Below, piece by piece: positions 19,861 through 28,899 of a stretch of 42,301 nucleotides of DNA. The first letter of the stretch is position 1. Each line of letters starts with the position of its first letter. A program made the translations under genes and the position numbers. A model generated the notes under the pieces. It had not been told where the DNA came from and made no database searches. It was given only the letters and a program-made list of their open reading frames with translations. Source of the DNA: Gemmatimonadota bacterium (GTDB taxonomy: Bacteria > Gemmatimonadota > Gemmatimonadetes > Gemmatimonadales > Gemmatimonadaceae); contig JARIEV010000013.1 in assembly GCA_031127225.1 (NCBI GenBank), forward strand, positions 1-42,301, read 5' to 3'.

Positions 19861-22209
19861 TCAGTACCCGAACAGCTTGATGGCGGGACTCATGCGGTAC
19901 ACCGCGCCCAGCGGGGTGGCGATGGCCGCTTCGTTCACCGCTTTGCACGCGATGGGCACGGTGCATCTCGTGTTCCCCGGCGCGCAGCTCCCGGTGTTGA
20001 AGCTGATCGTGCCGGTGATGGGCTGCGCCGGCAGGATGGTATACACGACCTTCGTGTTCTGTCCCGACACGATGGCCACAGGGAAGTAGAAGTTCGCCTC
20101 CTTCTGCTCCGAGTTGCTGCCGCGCAGGTACACCTGGGAAACGTCGGAATCCTGCGTGCGCTGGAGTACGCCGGTCCTGTCGTACACGGTGGCGCGCACG
20201 CGCAGCCGATACGGCGTGAGCGCATTCGCACTGCCCGTGATCGAAAAGTAGAACTTGGCATCGGTCACGTGCTTGTTCGAACCATCCACGCGCGTCACGA
20301 ACTGATTGATCGGATCTTTCTGATTGCCTGGGGCACAAGCCACGATCGGCGTACTGCTGGTGGTGCCGGTGGCGGTGAAGAGCGTGAAGCGGGTTTCGTC
20401 CAGCGTGGGCGTGACGTCGAGACTGGCCAGCATTTCATTCAGCCCCGACTGCAGCTGCCACGTGGCTGACGCCTTGCCGGCCGCATTGGTGGGATGGACG
20501 AGTGGCGTGATGACGGCCGAGTTGTTGCTGGCCGTGAAATACACGGTCTGTCCGGCCACCGGATTACCATACGCATCGCGCACCAGCACCGACAGCGCCG
20601 TGGTTCCTGCCGCCACGCCAAGGACGGTGCCGATGAGCGCGGTCTGTCCGTTGCCGCCGTCGATCGCGAGCGACGCGGCCGCGGCCGCACCGATGGCGAA
20701 AGTGCCGGTGTCGGCGAACAGCGCGTCGGCGGTGAAGCGCAGCTGCTGGGTGGTGCCGGCCTTCCGGATCGCGAAATCACCGAAGCTCGCCACGCCGGCC
20801 ACCGCGTTCACACTCGCGGTGCCGAACAGCGGCCCACCCTGCAGTGCACTGGCAATGATCGGTCCGGTGTAGCCCTCGGCCGTGCGGTTCCCCTCACCCA
20901 CCACGCGGATCGTGGCCGTGGGCAGTGTGGTCCCCGCGACATACGTGGTGCCGGCCACCGGGCCCCCCGTGATCTCGAGACCGGTGGGCGGTGTGGCGGT
21001 GGCGGTGAAGGTGTACACCGCCGGCACGAACACGGCGCCCGGCACGGCGTCACCCCCGGTGCCCGGGGTGGCGGTCACGCTGTTACTACCGGCCACGACG
21101 CCCACGCGCCACAGCGTGCTGGCGGCCGTGCCGCTGGCGCCCGTGGCGGCACCGGCGGGAGCGATGCTGCCACCACCGCTGGCCACGGCGAAGGCCACCG
21201 GAATGCCGACCAGCGGTGTGCCATTCGGTGTACTAAGCGTGACCGCGGGGGGCGGCAGCACGGTGGAGCCGATCGGCGCGCTGGTGCCGGCAGCGTTCGG
21301 TGTGACCGTGATGCGCGGATCGACCGGGCCCACGGGGCTGAATTCGAGTAACGTGCCGCCGATGCCACTGGCCCCGGGGCCGGCAGCATACAGGTTGGCC
21401 GGGAGCAGCAGCGCGAGCAATGCACCACCCAGCGATGTCGGCGCGCTCGCGCTGGCGAGCGGCGCACAGGAGAGGAAATCGACATTCACCTTGGGCAGCA
21501 ACTCGAAGTCGGCGGCGCCCCGGTTGTGGCCCAACACGAGATGATCCAGCACTTCGTCCGATGTGTTCACGTCGATCGCCCCGCACACCGCGGCGGTGAC
21601 CTGATCGGTGAACACATTGGACGGATATTTGCTGAACTCGTACACCACTGGATACGTGTCGAGATTCGTGCGCAGCGTATCCGGCGATTCGACGATGCTG
21701 ATCAACGAGGTCTCGTCCACATTGGCACCGGTGAGCTGCACGCCGGCGTAGCCGTCTTCCGTGACCAGCGTGCGGACCGAATCAGTGGGGTACACCACCC
21801 ATGCGTTGCGCGTGGCCGGCAGCGTGCCGTCGATGCCCGCAAAGCAGAAGAGGGCACGGCCCAGCAATTCGGAGGTCTCGTTGGCAGGCAGTTTATTCTG
21901 CTGCTGTTTCGTGACCAGGAAGTCGATCAGGCTCCACGTCTTGGCCGTGACATCAGCGGTATTACCGGCGTCTTTCTGCCGCTTGATGTTGTCCCACTTG
22001 CCGAGCGCCGAATTCGCATCGGGTGATCCCGCGCCGAAATACGCGACGATCAATTCGTCGATCAGTTCCGGATCGGTGCAGGGCACCGACGTCGGATCGG
22101 TGGTGAAGCGCGGTGTCGCCCGCGTGTCGGGCACGGTGGTGCCCTGCTCTGAGCACGCGGAGAGTACCACCACCGCACAGGCACTGATTGTCAAAAAAGT
22201 ATTACGCAT
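19861..22209 (-). CDS. Surface lipoprotein with bacterial Ig-like (Big/invasin-type) domains
   Basis: Lipobox VLSAC; repeated Ig-like strand patterns (VRDAYGNPVAGQTVYFTASNNSAVITPLVHPTNAAGKASATWQL; TPNGTPLVGIPVAFAVASGGGSI). Confidence 0.8.
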   Translation of the reverse strand: MRNTFLTISACAVVVLSACSEQGTTVPDTRATPRFTTDPTSVPCTDPELIDELIVAYFGAGSPDANSALGKWDNIKRQKDAGNTADVTAKTWSLIDFLVTKQQQNKLPANETSELLGRALFCFAGIDGTLPATRNAWVVYPTDSVRTLVTEDGYAGVQLTGANVDETSLISIVESPDTLRTNLDTYPVVYEFSKYPSNVFTDQVTAAVCGAIDVNTSDEVLDHLVLGHNRGAADFELLPKVNVDFLSCAPLASASAPTSLGGALLALLLPANLYAAGPGASGIGGTLLEFSPVGPVDPRITVTPNAAGTSAPIGSTVLPPPAVTLSTPNGTPLVGIPVAFAVASGGGSIAPAGAATGASGTAASTLWRVGVVAGSNSVTATPGTGGDAVPGAVFVPAVYTFTATATPPTGLEITGGPVAGTTYVAGTTLPTATIRVVGEGNRTAEGYTGPIIASALQGGPLFGTASVNAVAGVASFGDFAIRKAGTTQQLRFTADALFADTGTFAIGAAAAASLAIDGGNGQTALIGTVLGVAAGTTALSVLVRDAYGNPVAGQTVYFTASNNSAVITPLVHPTNAAGKASATWQLQSGLNEMLASLDVTPTLDETRFTLFTATGTTSSTPIVACAPGNQKDPINQFVTRVDGSNKHVTDAKFYFSITGSANALTPYRLRVRATVYDRTGVLQRTQDSDVSQVYLRGSNSEQKEANFYFPVAIVSGQNTKVVYTILPAQPITGTISFNTGSCAPGNTRCTVPIACKAVNEAAIATPLGAVYRMSPAIKLFGY

Positions 22210-22248
22210 ACACTGAGCCCTCCGAGGGCAACGCGTCATGTCAGCACA

Positions 22249-22319
22249 TCGCACGCTCCTGCAGAGAGCATGAGAACATGTCGCACGACATCAACCGAAG
22301 ATGCGTGCTGCGTCGCACG
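22249..22319. promoter_or_regulatory. Candidate array of three TCGCACG repeats at exact 32-bp spacing
   Basis: TCGCACG at 22249-22255, 22281-22287 and 22313-22319, upstream of the Ig-like lipoprotein gene. Confidence 0.35.
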
Positions 22320-22408
22320 GAATACCACTAACGTATAGCATCATGTTGCGTGGCGTGCGGCGCGGCAGACTCGACCACGCGAGGTATACAGCTGGGTACG
22401 CTCAGGTA

Positions 22409-22452
22409 TTGCGGCGCAGTTGCGGCGCCGTTGCGGCGCAGTTACGGCGCCG
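22409..22452. repeat. 11-bp x4 tandem repeat spanning the kinase stop codon
   Basis: ttgcggcgcag|ttgcggcgccg|ttgcggcgcag|ttacggcgccg; TTA of the last unit is the minus-strand TAA stop (22442-22444). Confidence 0.9.
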
Positions 22453-24982
22453 CCCCCACGAGCTTCTGAAACGCGGGCGCGCCCCGAATGGTGTTGAACC
22501 ACCACCCCGGATCGTTCGCGTACGCAGCGCGCCGTTCGGCGTTGCGCGAGAAATACACGGTGAGCGCGTTGACCGCCGCCGTGGTGTCGCTGAGGAGCGC
22601 GTGCACGAACGCGGCGCGCAGCATGAGATCGCGCTTGGGGTCGAGCTCGGCGTCGCCCTGTGCACGCTGCACCACATGACGCGCACTGTCAGCCATGCCG
22701 GCCCGCGCGAGCACGGCAGCGACGAGCAGATCGCTGGCGCGCCGCTGCATCGCTTGCTGCGGTTTGGGAGAACGCAGCACCACGGAGTCCGCGAGTGCCC
22801 ACGCCGTGGTCACCGCCGCTGCCGTGGCCGGACGTGACCGTGTGGTGAGCAGTTGCAGCTGACAGCGCGCCGCGTTGGCCGTGGCGGCGAAGCGCCGCTG
22901 GGTCTGCTCGCACCACGCGATCGCATCGGGATCGATGTTGTTGAGATCGTACGATGACGCGAAGAGGCGGCTCAGCACGACATCAGCGTTGGCCAGAAAC
23001 GCATCCGCTTCGAGTGCGCGTTTCGCGGCCATGTTCACGTCGACGTTGGTCTTGGTGCGGTAGTACAGGTGCGACAGCGTGGCGAAGGCACCGGCCTGCA
23101 GCGGGTTCGCGGTGGTGGCGGTTTCGAGATCCCGCTCTGCATCCGCCACCAGTGCGGCCGCGGTGGCGCTGTCGGGCACCAGTCCCACGAGGACACGGAA
23201 GTAGGTCAGGGTGCCGCGGATTTCGAGGGCGTCCGGATCGTTGGGGGCGCGCTGCAGCGCGCGTTCGGCATACACCATGCCGGTGTCGATCCACACCCGC
23301 GCGGCGGGCGGATCGCCCTGCCGGAGTCGCGAGCGGCGATACGCGAGCGTGGCGCGCGCCACCGACGGCGCGCCCCAGCGCATATCCAGCCCTTCGGCCA
23401 CGGCCAGCAGGGAATCGGCGGTGGAGAAGGCCGACTCGAGGCCGGCGGGATCACCCGCCCGCAGCGCACTTTCACCGCGGCGGCGCGCCACTTCCGCGCG
23501 CTGCACGAGCTCCCACGCGCCGGCGTTTCGCGTGGCGTCACGCTGCTCGCGCAGCTTCACCTGCCGCCCGAGCTCCTCGCGGATCAGCACCGACACGCGC
23601 GACGCCAGTGAGTCGCGCAGCGCGAGCGCATCGGCGGTGCGTCCCGTGACCTTCGCGCGCGTGCGCACGAAGTCGCCGTCGCCGTCCACGAGGCGGATGT
23701 TGACCACCACCTGATCGCCACTCTGCGATACGTCGCCGCGCACCAGCGTGGCCACGCCGAGGGCAGCCGCGATGCTGTCATTCGGCGCCGTGGACCCGCG
23801 GTAGGGTTCGACGCCGCCCCGCGACACTACGGTCACCCCGGTCACTCCGGTGAGGGATCCGATCAGCGCCTCGGTGAGCCCGTCGGCGAGATAGCCCAGC
23901 GTCCCGCCGGCGGAGGCGTCGTCGAAGTACAGCACCGCGATGCGGTCGGCGGCGAGCCCGTTCTTTTTGGGCGCCGCACTACTGTCGCTGACTTTCCACG
24001 CGGCGCCGCCGACCGCGAGGCCCGCGACAACGAGCCCGCCCACGAGCATCGGCTTGCGATACCACGGGATGGGTGGCGGTTCCGGGGGCAGCGTGGGCAC
24101 GCGGCGCATGGTGGTGAAGCGGTCCACGCGACGCATCGCTGTTTCCCCCATCGGCGTGCCGAGGATGGCGATGAACTCGGCGGCCGTGCGCGGCCGGTCG
24201 GCCGGCGACTTCTCCATGGCGGCGTAGATGGCTTCTTCCACTTCGTCCGGCACCGCCTGACGGATGATGCGGATACTGGGCACCGTGTCCATCGCGTGCC
24301 GCGCCATGATCGCCATCGCGTTCTTGCCGGTGAACGGCGGATCGCCGGCCAGCATCTCGTAGAGCACGCACCCGAGGCTGTAGATGTCGGCCGCCGGGCC
24401 GACTTTCTCGCCGGTGGATTGCTCGGGACTCATGTAGACCGGGGTGCCGACGGCCATCCCCGTCTGCGTGAGCTTCTGCCCGTCCCCCTCCGTGGCGGCG
24501 CGGGCGATGCCGAAGTCGGCCACCAGCGCATGCCCGTTCTCGAGCAGCAGGATGTTTTCCGGCTTGATGTCGCGGTGCACGACATCCTCCGCGTGCGCCG
24601 CCCCGAGGGCGTCGGCCACTTCGCGGATGATGCGCACCGCCTCGCTGACGGGGAGCTGCCCTTCCCGGTTGAGGCGATCGCGCACCGATTCGCCCCGCAC
24701 GAAGGGCATCACGTAGTACAGGAGTCCATCCGCATGGCCGGACGCATAACAGCCCAGGATGTGCGGATGCTGCAGGTGCGAGGCGATCTTGATTTCGCGC
24801 TCGAAGCGATCGGCGCCGATGGTGGCCGACAGCTCGGGGTTGAGCACCTTGATCGCAACCGCGCGGTCGAGCGCGAGGTCGTGTGCCAGATAGACGGTGG
24901 CCATGCCACCGCGTCCGAGCTCGCGCTCGACCCGGTAGCGCCCCTCCAGATGCGTCCGGAGTGTTGCGAGGATGTCTGCCAC
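22442..24982 (-). CDS. PknB-type Ser/Thr protein kinase with one TM helix and TolB-like/TPR extracytoplasmic region
   Basis: ELGRGGMATVYLAHD, HRDIKPENILL, VADFGIA; TM WYRKPMLVGGLVVAGLAVGGAAW; IAVLYFDDASAGGTLGYLADGLTEALIGSL; helical repeat C-terminus. Confidence 0.93.
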   Translation of the reverse strand: MADILATLRTHLEGRYRVERELGRGGMATVYLAHDLALDRAVAIKVLNPELSATIGADRFEREIKIASHLQHPHILGCYASGHADGLLYYVMPFVRGESVRDRLNREGQLPVSEAVRIIREVADALGAAHAEDVVHRDIKPENILLLENGHALVADFGIARAATEGDGQKLTQTGMAVGTPVYMSPEQSTGEKVGPAADIYSLGCVLYEMLAGDPPFTGKNAMAIMARHAMDTVPSIRIIRQAVPDEVEEAIYAAMEKSPADRPRTAAEFIAILGTPMGETAMRRVDRFTTMRRVPTLPPEPPPIPWYRKPMLVGGLVVAGLAVGGAAWKVSDSSAAPKKNGLAADRIAVLYFDDASAGGTLGYLADGLTEALIGSLTGVTGVTVVSRGGVEPYRGSTAPNDSIAAALGVATLVRGDVSQSGDQVVVNIRLVDGDGDFVRTRAKVTGRTADALALRDSLASRVSVLIREELGRQVKLREQRDATRNAGAWELVQRAEVARRRGESALRAGDPAGLESAFSTADSLLAVAEGLDMRWGAPSVARATLAYRRSRLRQGDPPAARVWIDTGMVYAERALQRAPNDPDALEIRGTLTYFRVLVGLVPDSATAAALVADAERDLETATTANPLQAGAFATLSHLYYRTKTNVDVNMAAKRALEADAFLANADVVLSRLFASSYDLNNIDPDAIAWCEQTQRRFAATANAARCQLQLLTTRSRPATAAAVTTAWALADSVVLRSPKPQQAMQRRASDLLVAAVLARAGMADSARHVVQRAQGDAELDPKRDLMLRAAFVHALLSDTTAAVNALTVYFSRNAERRAAYANDPGWWFNTIRGAPAFQKLVGAAP

Positions 24983-25103
24983 GGTTGCGACCGGAGAAGA
25001 AAGCGGAACCGATGCCGCGTCACAGTCGGAACGCCGCCTTTTCGTACAAGATATGGGCGACCGGTGCTCCGCGCGATGTCGGGGATATCACGTAGGCGGC
25101 AAC

Positions 25104-25152
25104 ACGGCAGAGTCTGTGTGCTGTTTTTTCGTCTAGATGCAGACTCTGCCGT
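25104..25152. promoter_or_regulatory. 12-bp inverted repeat with T-rich spacer in the kinase/GNAT divergent intergenic region
   Basis: acggcagagtct (25104-25115) ... agactctgccgt (25141-25152), spacer gtgtgctgttttttcgtctagatgc. Confidence 0.4.
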
Positions 25153-25252
25153 TACACCTTCGGCACTCAGGCGCATCCGTGGACCGGACGGCGGATGGGC
25201 ACGGCCACGGGTGGGACTGGCCGGAACACTGGGTCTGGACTATCCTAGCCAC

Positions 25253-25828
25253 ATGACGTACCCCTCATCTCCTGATGTGTCCTGCGATGTTTCCGTGACC
25301 ATTCGTTCGGCCGGCGACGCCGATGCGGAGATGCTGGCGCGGGTCGGCGCGCAGCTGTTTCAGGCGACCTTCGCCGCCGACAATGATCCGATGGACATGT
25401 ACGTGTACCTGTCCGACGCTTTCACGACGGAGCGGCAGCGGGCCGAACTCGCCGATCCCGACCGCATCTGCTTGCTGGCCGAGGAGGGTGCGGCGTCGGT
25501 GGGGTACGCGCTGCTGCGTCACGGGGCTGCCCATCCGCACGTGATGGGGGCGCAGCCGATCGAGATCCAGCGGTTCTATATTGACCGCGCGTGGCATGGC
25601 CGGGGGCTCGCGGCGCGGCTCATGGCGGCGTGTCTTGGGGCCGCCCGTGAGCGGGGCGCGGAGACGGTGTGGCTGGGGGTGTGGGAGCGCAACCCGCGCG
25701 CGATCCGCTTCTACGAGAAGCACGGATTCACCGACGTCGGGAGTCAGGAATTCCGGCTGGGCACCGACCTGCAGACCGACCGCGTGATGACGCGGCCGGT
25801 CGGTGGTCAGCTCATGCAGACCGCCTAG
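25253..25828 (+). CDS. GNAT family N-acetyltransferase
   Basis: IEIQRFYIDRAWHGRGLAARLMAACLGAARERGAETVWLGVWERNPRAIRFYEKHGF. Confidence 0.92.
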   Translation: MTYPSSPDVSCDVSVTIRSAGDADAEMLARVGAQLFQATFAADNDPMDMYVYLSDAFTTERQRAELADPDRICLLAEEGAASVGYALLRHGAAHPHVMGAQPIEIQRFYIDRAWHGRGLAARLMAACLGAARERGAETVWLGVWERNPRAIRFYEKHGFTDVGSQEFRLGTDLQTDRVMTRPVGGQLMQTA

Positions 25829-25829
25829 C

Positions 25830-26396
25830 TCAGCGTTTGCGCAGCGGTACGGGCGCCGTGGGGACGTCCATCTCGGTGGTCAGGTGCGTCGCGCCGCGGT
25901 GGCACATCACGCACGTGGTCTTCGGCCGCGGATCGTCGAGTTCCTTGACCTTGGCGATGTACTTCGCGTCGATATCCCGCTGCATCCGCACCATCTGCAA
26001 GGCGATGATCTTGTCCTTGCGCGCGTCGCTGGCGTAATCGCCGTTGTCCATGTGGCAGCTGGTGCAGTTCACGCTCAGCCCACGCCCGAACTGCTCGTCC
26101 ATCATGGTGACGAATTCCTTGGCGGGCATCGTCTTGTGCAGCTTGACGTTCTTGAAGACCGTCCCCGCCGGCTCGTTCTCGCGTCCTTCGAGTGTCTTCA
26201 TCAGGGCGGCCACGGCCTCACGGCGCAGCGTGTCGAGCTTCATGGGCGTGGGCGGAATGCGCCGTGGACGCGCGGGCGCCGCCCCCTCCGCGCTGGCCAC
26301 CGGACGCGCCTCCTGCACGGACGCTTCCTTGGCCCCGCGGGCACACGCCACGGCCGACCCCACCACCAGCACCGACATCACGACCCACGACCGCAT
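25830..26396 (-). CDS. Diheme c-type cytochrome, photosynthetic reaction-centre cytochrome subunit-like (CytoC_RC)
   Basis: Two CxxCH sites (CTSCH, CVMCH); LSVNCTSCHMDNGDYASDARKDKIIALQMVRMQRDIDAKYI...TTCVMCHRG pattern; N-terminal signal. Confidence 0.85.
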   Translation of the reverse strand: MRSWVVMSVLVVGSAVACARGAKEASVQEARPVASAEGAAPARPRRIPPTPMKLDTLRREAVAALMKTLEGRENEPAGTVFKNVKLHKTMPAKEFVTMMDEQFGRGLSVNCTSCHMDNGDYASDARKDKIIALQMVRMQRDIDAKYIAKVKELDDPRPKTTCVMCHRGATHLTTEMDVPTAPVPLRKR

Positions 26397-26509
26397 ACGG
26401 CCTCCAGAAGGTTGCACGCGACGAACAAAACCACTGACACCGGAAATGTACGTAGCGCCGGCGACACACGCTGCGCCCGACACGCAGTGTCGACGCACCG
26501 CGCGGCGAC

Positions 26510-26965
26510 TCAGCGCTTCTTCGCCAGAATCGTCCCGCGGCAGGTGATCGCCCCGCAGGAGCAGGGGAAGCGGCGCTTCGCGGCCGGGGTGTGCCGCTCG
26601 GGGAGGATGTAGGCGTAGTCGTACACCAGCTCCTCGCCCACCTCGATGTCGTGGATCGCGTCGATCCAGATGCGCCCGTCGTCGAACACCGCGTCGCAAT
26701 TGGGGGCGCACGAGTGGTTGAGGAAGCGCGCCGCGTTGCCGTTCACCGCCGCGTCCACCACCACGTCGTCGTCGATGGCGAACAGATACGTGTGGTGCCG
26801 CTCGCCCGGCACGTCGGGATAGCGCGCCTCCGCCGCGGCCGGGGTGAGCCGTTCGCCGGCGTACTCGATGATGCGTGTGCCGGCGGCGATCGGGCGCGTG
26901 GCGTAGCCGCCAAACCCCTGAATCGGGGAGTGGCGGACGTCGAACGGAAGTGGTGCGTCGGTCAT
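26510..26965 (-). CDS. SET domain-containing protein (putative protein-lysine methyltransferase)
   Basis: GFGGYATRPIAAGTRIIEYAGE, ARFLNHSCAPNCDA, GEELVYDYAY, post-SET-like CSCGAITCRGTIL. Confidence 0.92.
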   Translation of the reverse strand: MTDAPLPFDVRHSPIQGFGGYATRPIAAGTRIIEYAGERLTPAAAEARYPDVPGERHHTYLFAIDDDVVVDAAVNGNAARFLNHSCAPNCDAVFDDGRIWIDAIHDIEVGEELVYDYAYILPERHTPAAKRRFPCSCGAITCRGTILAKKR

Positions 26966-27055
26966 GATGACTGAGAATCTCGTCGATTTCACCGGGGGAA
27001 ACCACATATCGGCCCCGGAATAGGATAGATTGCACATCTAATAAGGAGACTTGAC

Positions 27056-28843
27056 ATGACCCAGCCGGACGAGCGCGACGTCGCCGCACGGAACAGCGGG
27101 CACGACGTGAGCGATACCGGATTCGCGGCGCTCGGACTCGATCCCCGCATTGCCACGGCGCTCGCTGCGCTGGGCTACGAAGAACCCACCCCGGTGCAGC
27201 GGGCTGCCATTCCGCCCCTCCTCGAGGGACGTGACGTTTTGGCGCAGGCGGCCACCGGCACCGGCAAGACGGCGGCGTTCGCGCTGCCGCTGCTGAGCCG
27301 CGTGAACGTGACGGCCAAGGGCAGTGAGCGGACCTCCGCCCTGATCCTGGTGCCCACCCGCGAACTCGCCATGCAGGTGGCCGAAGCGGTGCATCGCTAC
27401 GGCAAGCCGATGGGCGTGAGCGCGCTGGCGGTGTACGGCGGCTCCTCCATGGAAATGCAGGTGCGGGCGCTCAAGCGCGGCGTCGACGTGGTGATCGCCA
27501 CGCCGGGACGCGCGCTCGATCACATCCGCCGCAACACGCTGCAGATGTCGTCGCTGAAGACGGTGGTGCTCGACGAGGCCGACGAGATGCTCGACATGGG
27601 CTTCGCCGAGGATCTCGAAGCCATTCTCGAGGCCACGCCGAAGTCGCGTCAGACGGCGCTTTTCTCGGCCACGTTGCCGCCGCGCATCGCGAGCATCGCG
27701 AAGCGGCAGCTGCGCGACCCGGTGCTGGTGACGATCGATCGCGAAATCGTGCCGCAGGGCGAGTCCGCCCGCGTGCGCCAGGTGGCGTACATCGTGCCGC
27801 GCGCACACAAGATGACGGCGCTGGCGCGCGTGCTCGACATCGAGCAGCCCACGAGCGCGATTGTATTTTGCCGCACGCGCACCGAGGTGGACGAGCTGAG
27901 CGAAACGCTGATGGCGCGCGGGTTGCGCGCCGATGCGCTGCACGGCGGCCTGAGCCAGGATCAGCGCGACCGCGTGATGACCAAGTTCCGCACGCGGAAG
28001 ACCGATCTGCTTATCGCGACCGACGTCGCCGCGCGCGGACTCGATGTGAAGCACGTGTCGCACGTGGTGAACTTCGACGTGCCGGCCGACGCCGAATCGT
28101 ATGTGCACCGCATCGGCCGCACGGGCCGCGCCGGCCGTGAGGGCGTGGCGATCACGCTGGCGGAGCCGCGCGAGCACCGGCTGCTGCGCAACATCGAGCG
28201 CATGACCAGTCAGCGCATCGAGATCGCGCAGGTGCCCACGGTGGACGACCTGCGCGCCCACCGGCTGCAGCTGGTGCGCACGACGCTGCGCGAAACGATC
28301 ATGGACGGCAGCCTCGACAAGTTTCGCGGGATCGTGGAGTCGCTGGCCGGTGAGTTCGACGTGATGGATATCGCGGCGGCGGCGGTAAAGCTGTTCGATT
28401 CCAACGACGTCGCCGACGAGCCGGACATCCCGGCCGTGCAGCCGCGCACCGACGACCGCGGTCCGCGTACCACCAGCGGTCCGCGCGATGCGGGGCGTGA
28501 TGCCGGACGTGACGGGAGTCGCGAAGGCGGTCGTCCCAGCCGCAGCGACGACGGCGGCGCCCCGCGCGCGGCCAAGGCCACGAAGCGCTCGAAGCCCGAG
28601 TGGAGCGTGGCGCGGTTGTGGGTGGGTGCCGGACGCAAGCTCAAGATGCGGCCGGGCGATCTCGTGGGCGCGATTGCCAACGAGGTCGGGATCGACGCCA
28701 GCGTGATCGGCGCCATCCAGATCGCCGATGGCTACAGCACGGTCGAGGTGCCGGAGGAGATCGCCGAGGACATCATCACGGCGCTGCGCAACACCACGAT
28801 CAAGGGCAAGAAGGTGCTGGTGCGCCGCGACCGCATGCGGTAA
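27056..28843 (+). CDS. DEAD-box RNA helicase (DeaD/CsdA-like) with C-terminal DbpA-type RNA-binding domain
   Basis: ATGTGKTAAFALPLL, VLDEADEMLDMGF, LFSATLP, HRIGRTGRAGREG; C-terminal KPEWSVARLWVGAGRKLKMRPGDLVGAIANEVGID...; aaggaga SD. Confidence 0.95.
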   Translation: MTQPDERDVAARNSGHDVSDTGFAALGLDPRIATALAALGYEEPTPVQRAAIPPLLEGRDVLAQAATGTGKTAAFALPLLSRVNVTAKGSERTSALILVPTRELAMQVAEAVHRYGKPMGVSALAVYGGSSMEMQVRALKRGVDVVIATPGRALDHIRRNTLQMSSLKTVVLDEADEMLDMGFAEDLEAILEATPKSRQTALFSATLPPRIASIAKRQLRDPVLVTIDREIVPQGESARVRQVAYIVPRAHKMTALARVLDIEQPTSAIVFCRTRTEVDELSETLMARGLRADALHGGLSQDQRDRVMTKFRTRKTDLLIATDVAARGLDVKHVSHVVNFDVPADAESYVHRIGRTGRAGREGVAITLAEPREHRLLRNIERMTSQRIEIAQVPTVDDLRAHRLQLVRTTLRETIMDGSLDKFRGIVESLAGEFDVMDIAAAAVKLFDSNDVADEPDIPAVQPRTDDRGPRTTSGPRDAGRDAGRDGSREGGRPSRSDDGGAPRAAKATKRSKPEWSVARLWVGAGRKLKMRPGDLVGAIANEVGIDASVIGAIQIADGYSTVEVPEEIAEDIITALRNTTIKGKKVLVRRDRMR

Positions 28844-28863
28844 CGCACCGGCACCATCGTTGG

Positions 28864-28899
28864 GCCATCCGCCGGCGCTTAGCGCGGCAGGCGGATGGC
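28864..28899. terminator. Inverted repeat between/over convergent helicase and amidase ends
   Basis: gccatccgcc ... ggcggatggc, 10-bp arms with 16-nt spacer. Confidence 0.5.

Noticed and set aside
22192-22200. A6 tract (T6 on the coding strand) near the lipoprotein start as a phase-variation switch
   Set aside because: Only six bases, within the signal-peptide codons; too short to claim without variability data.
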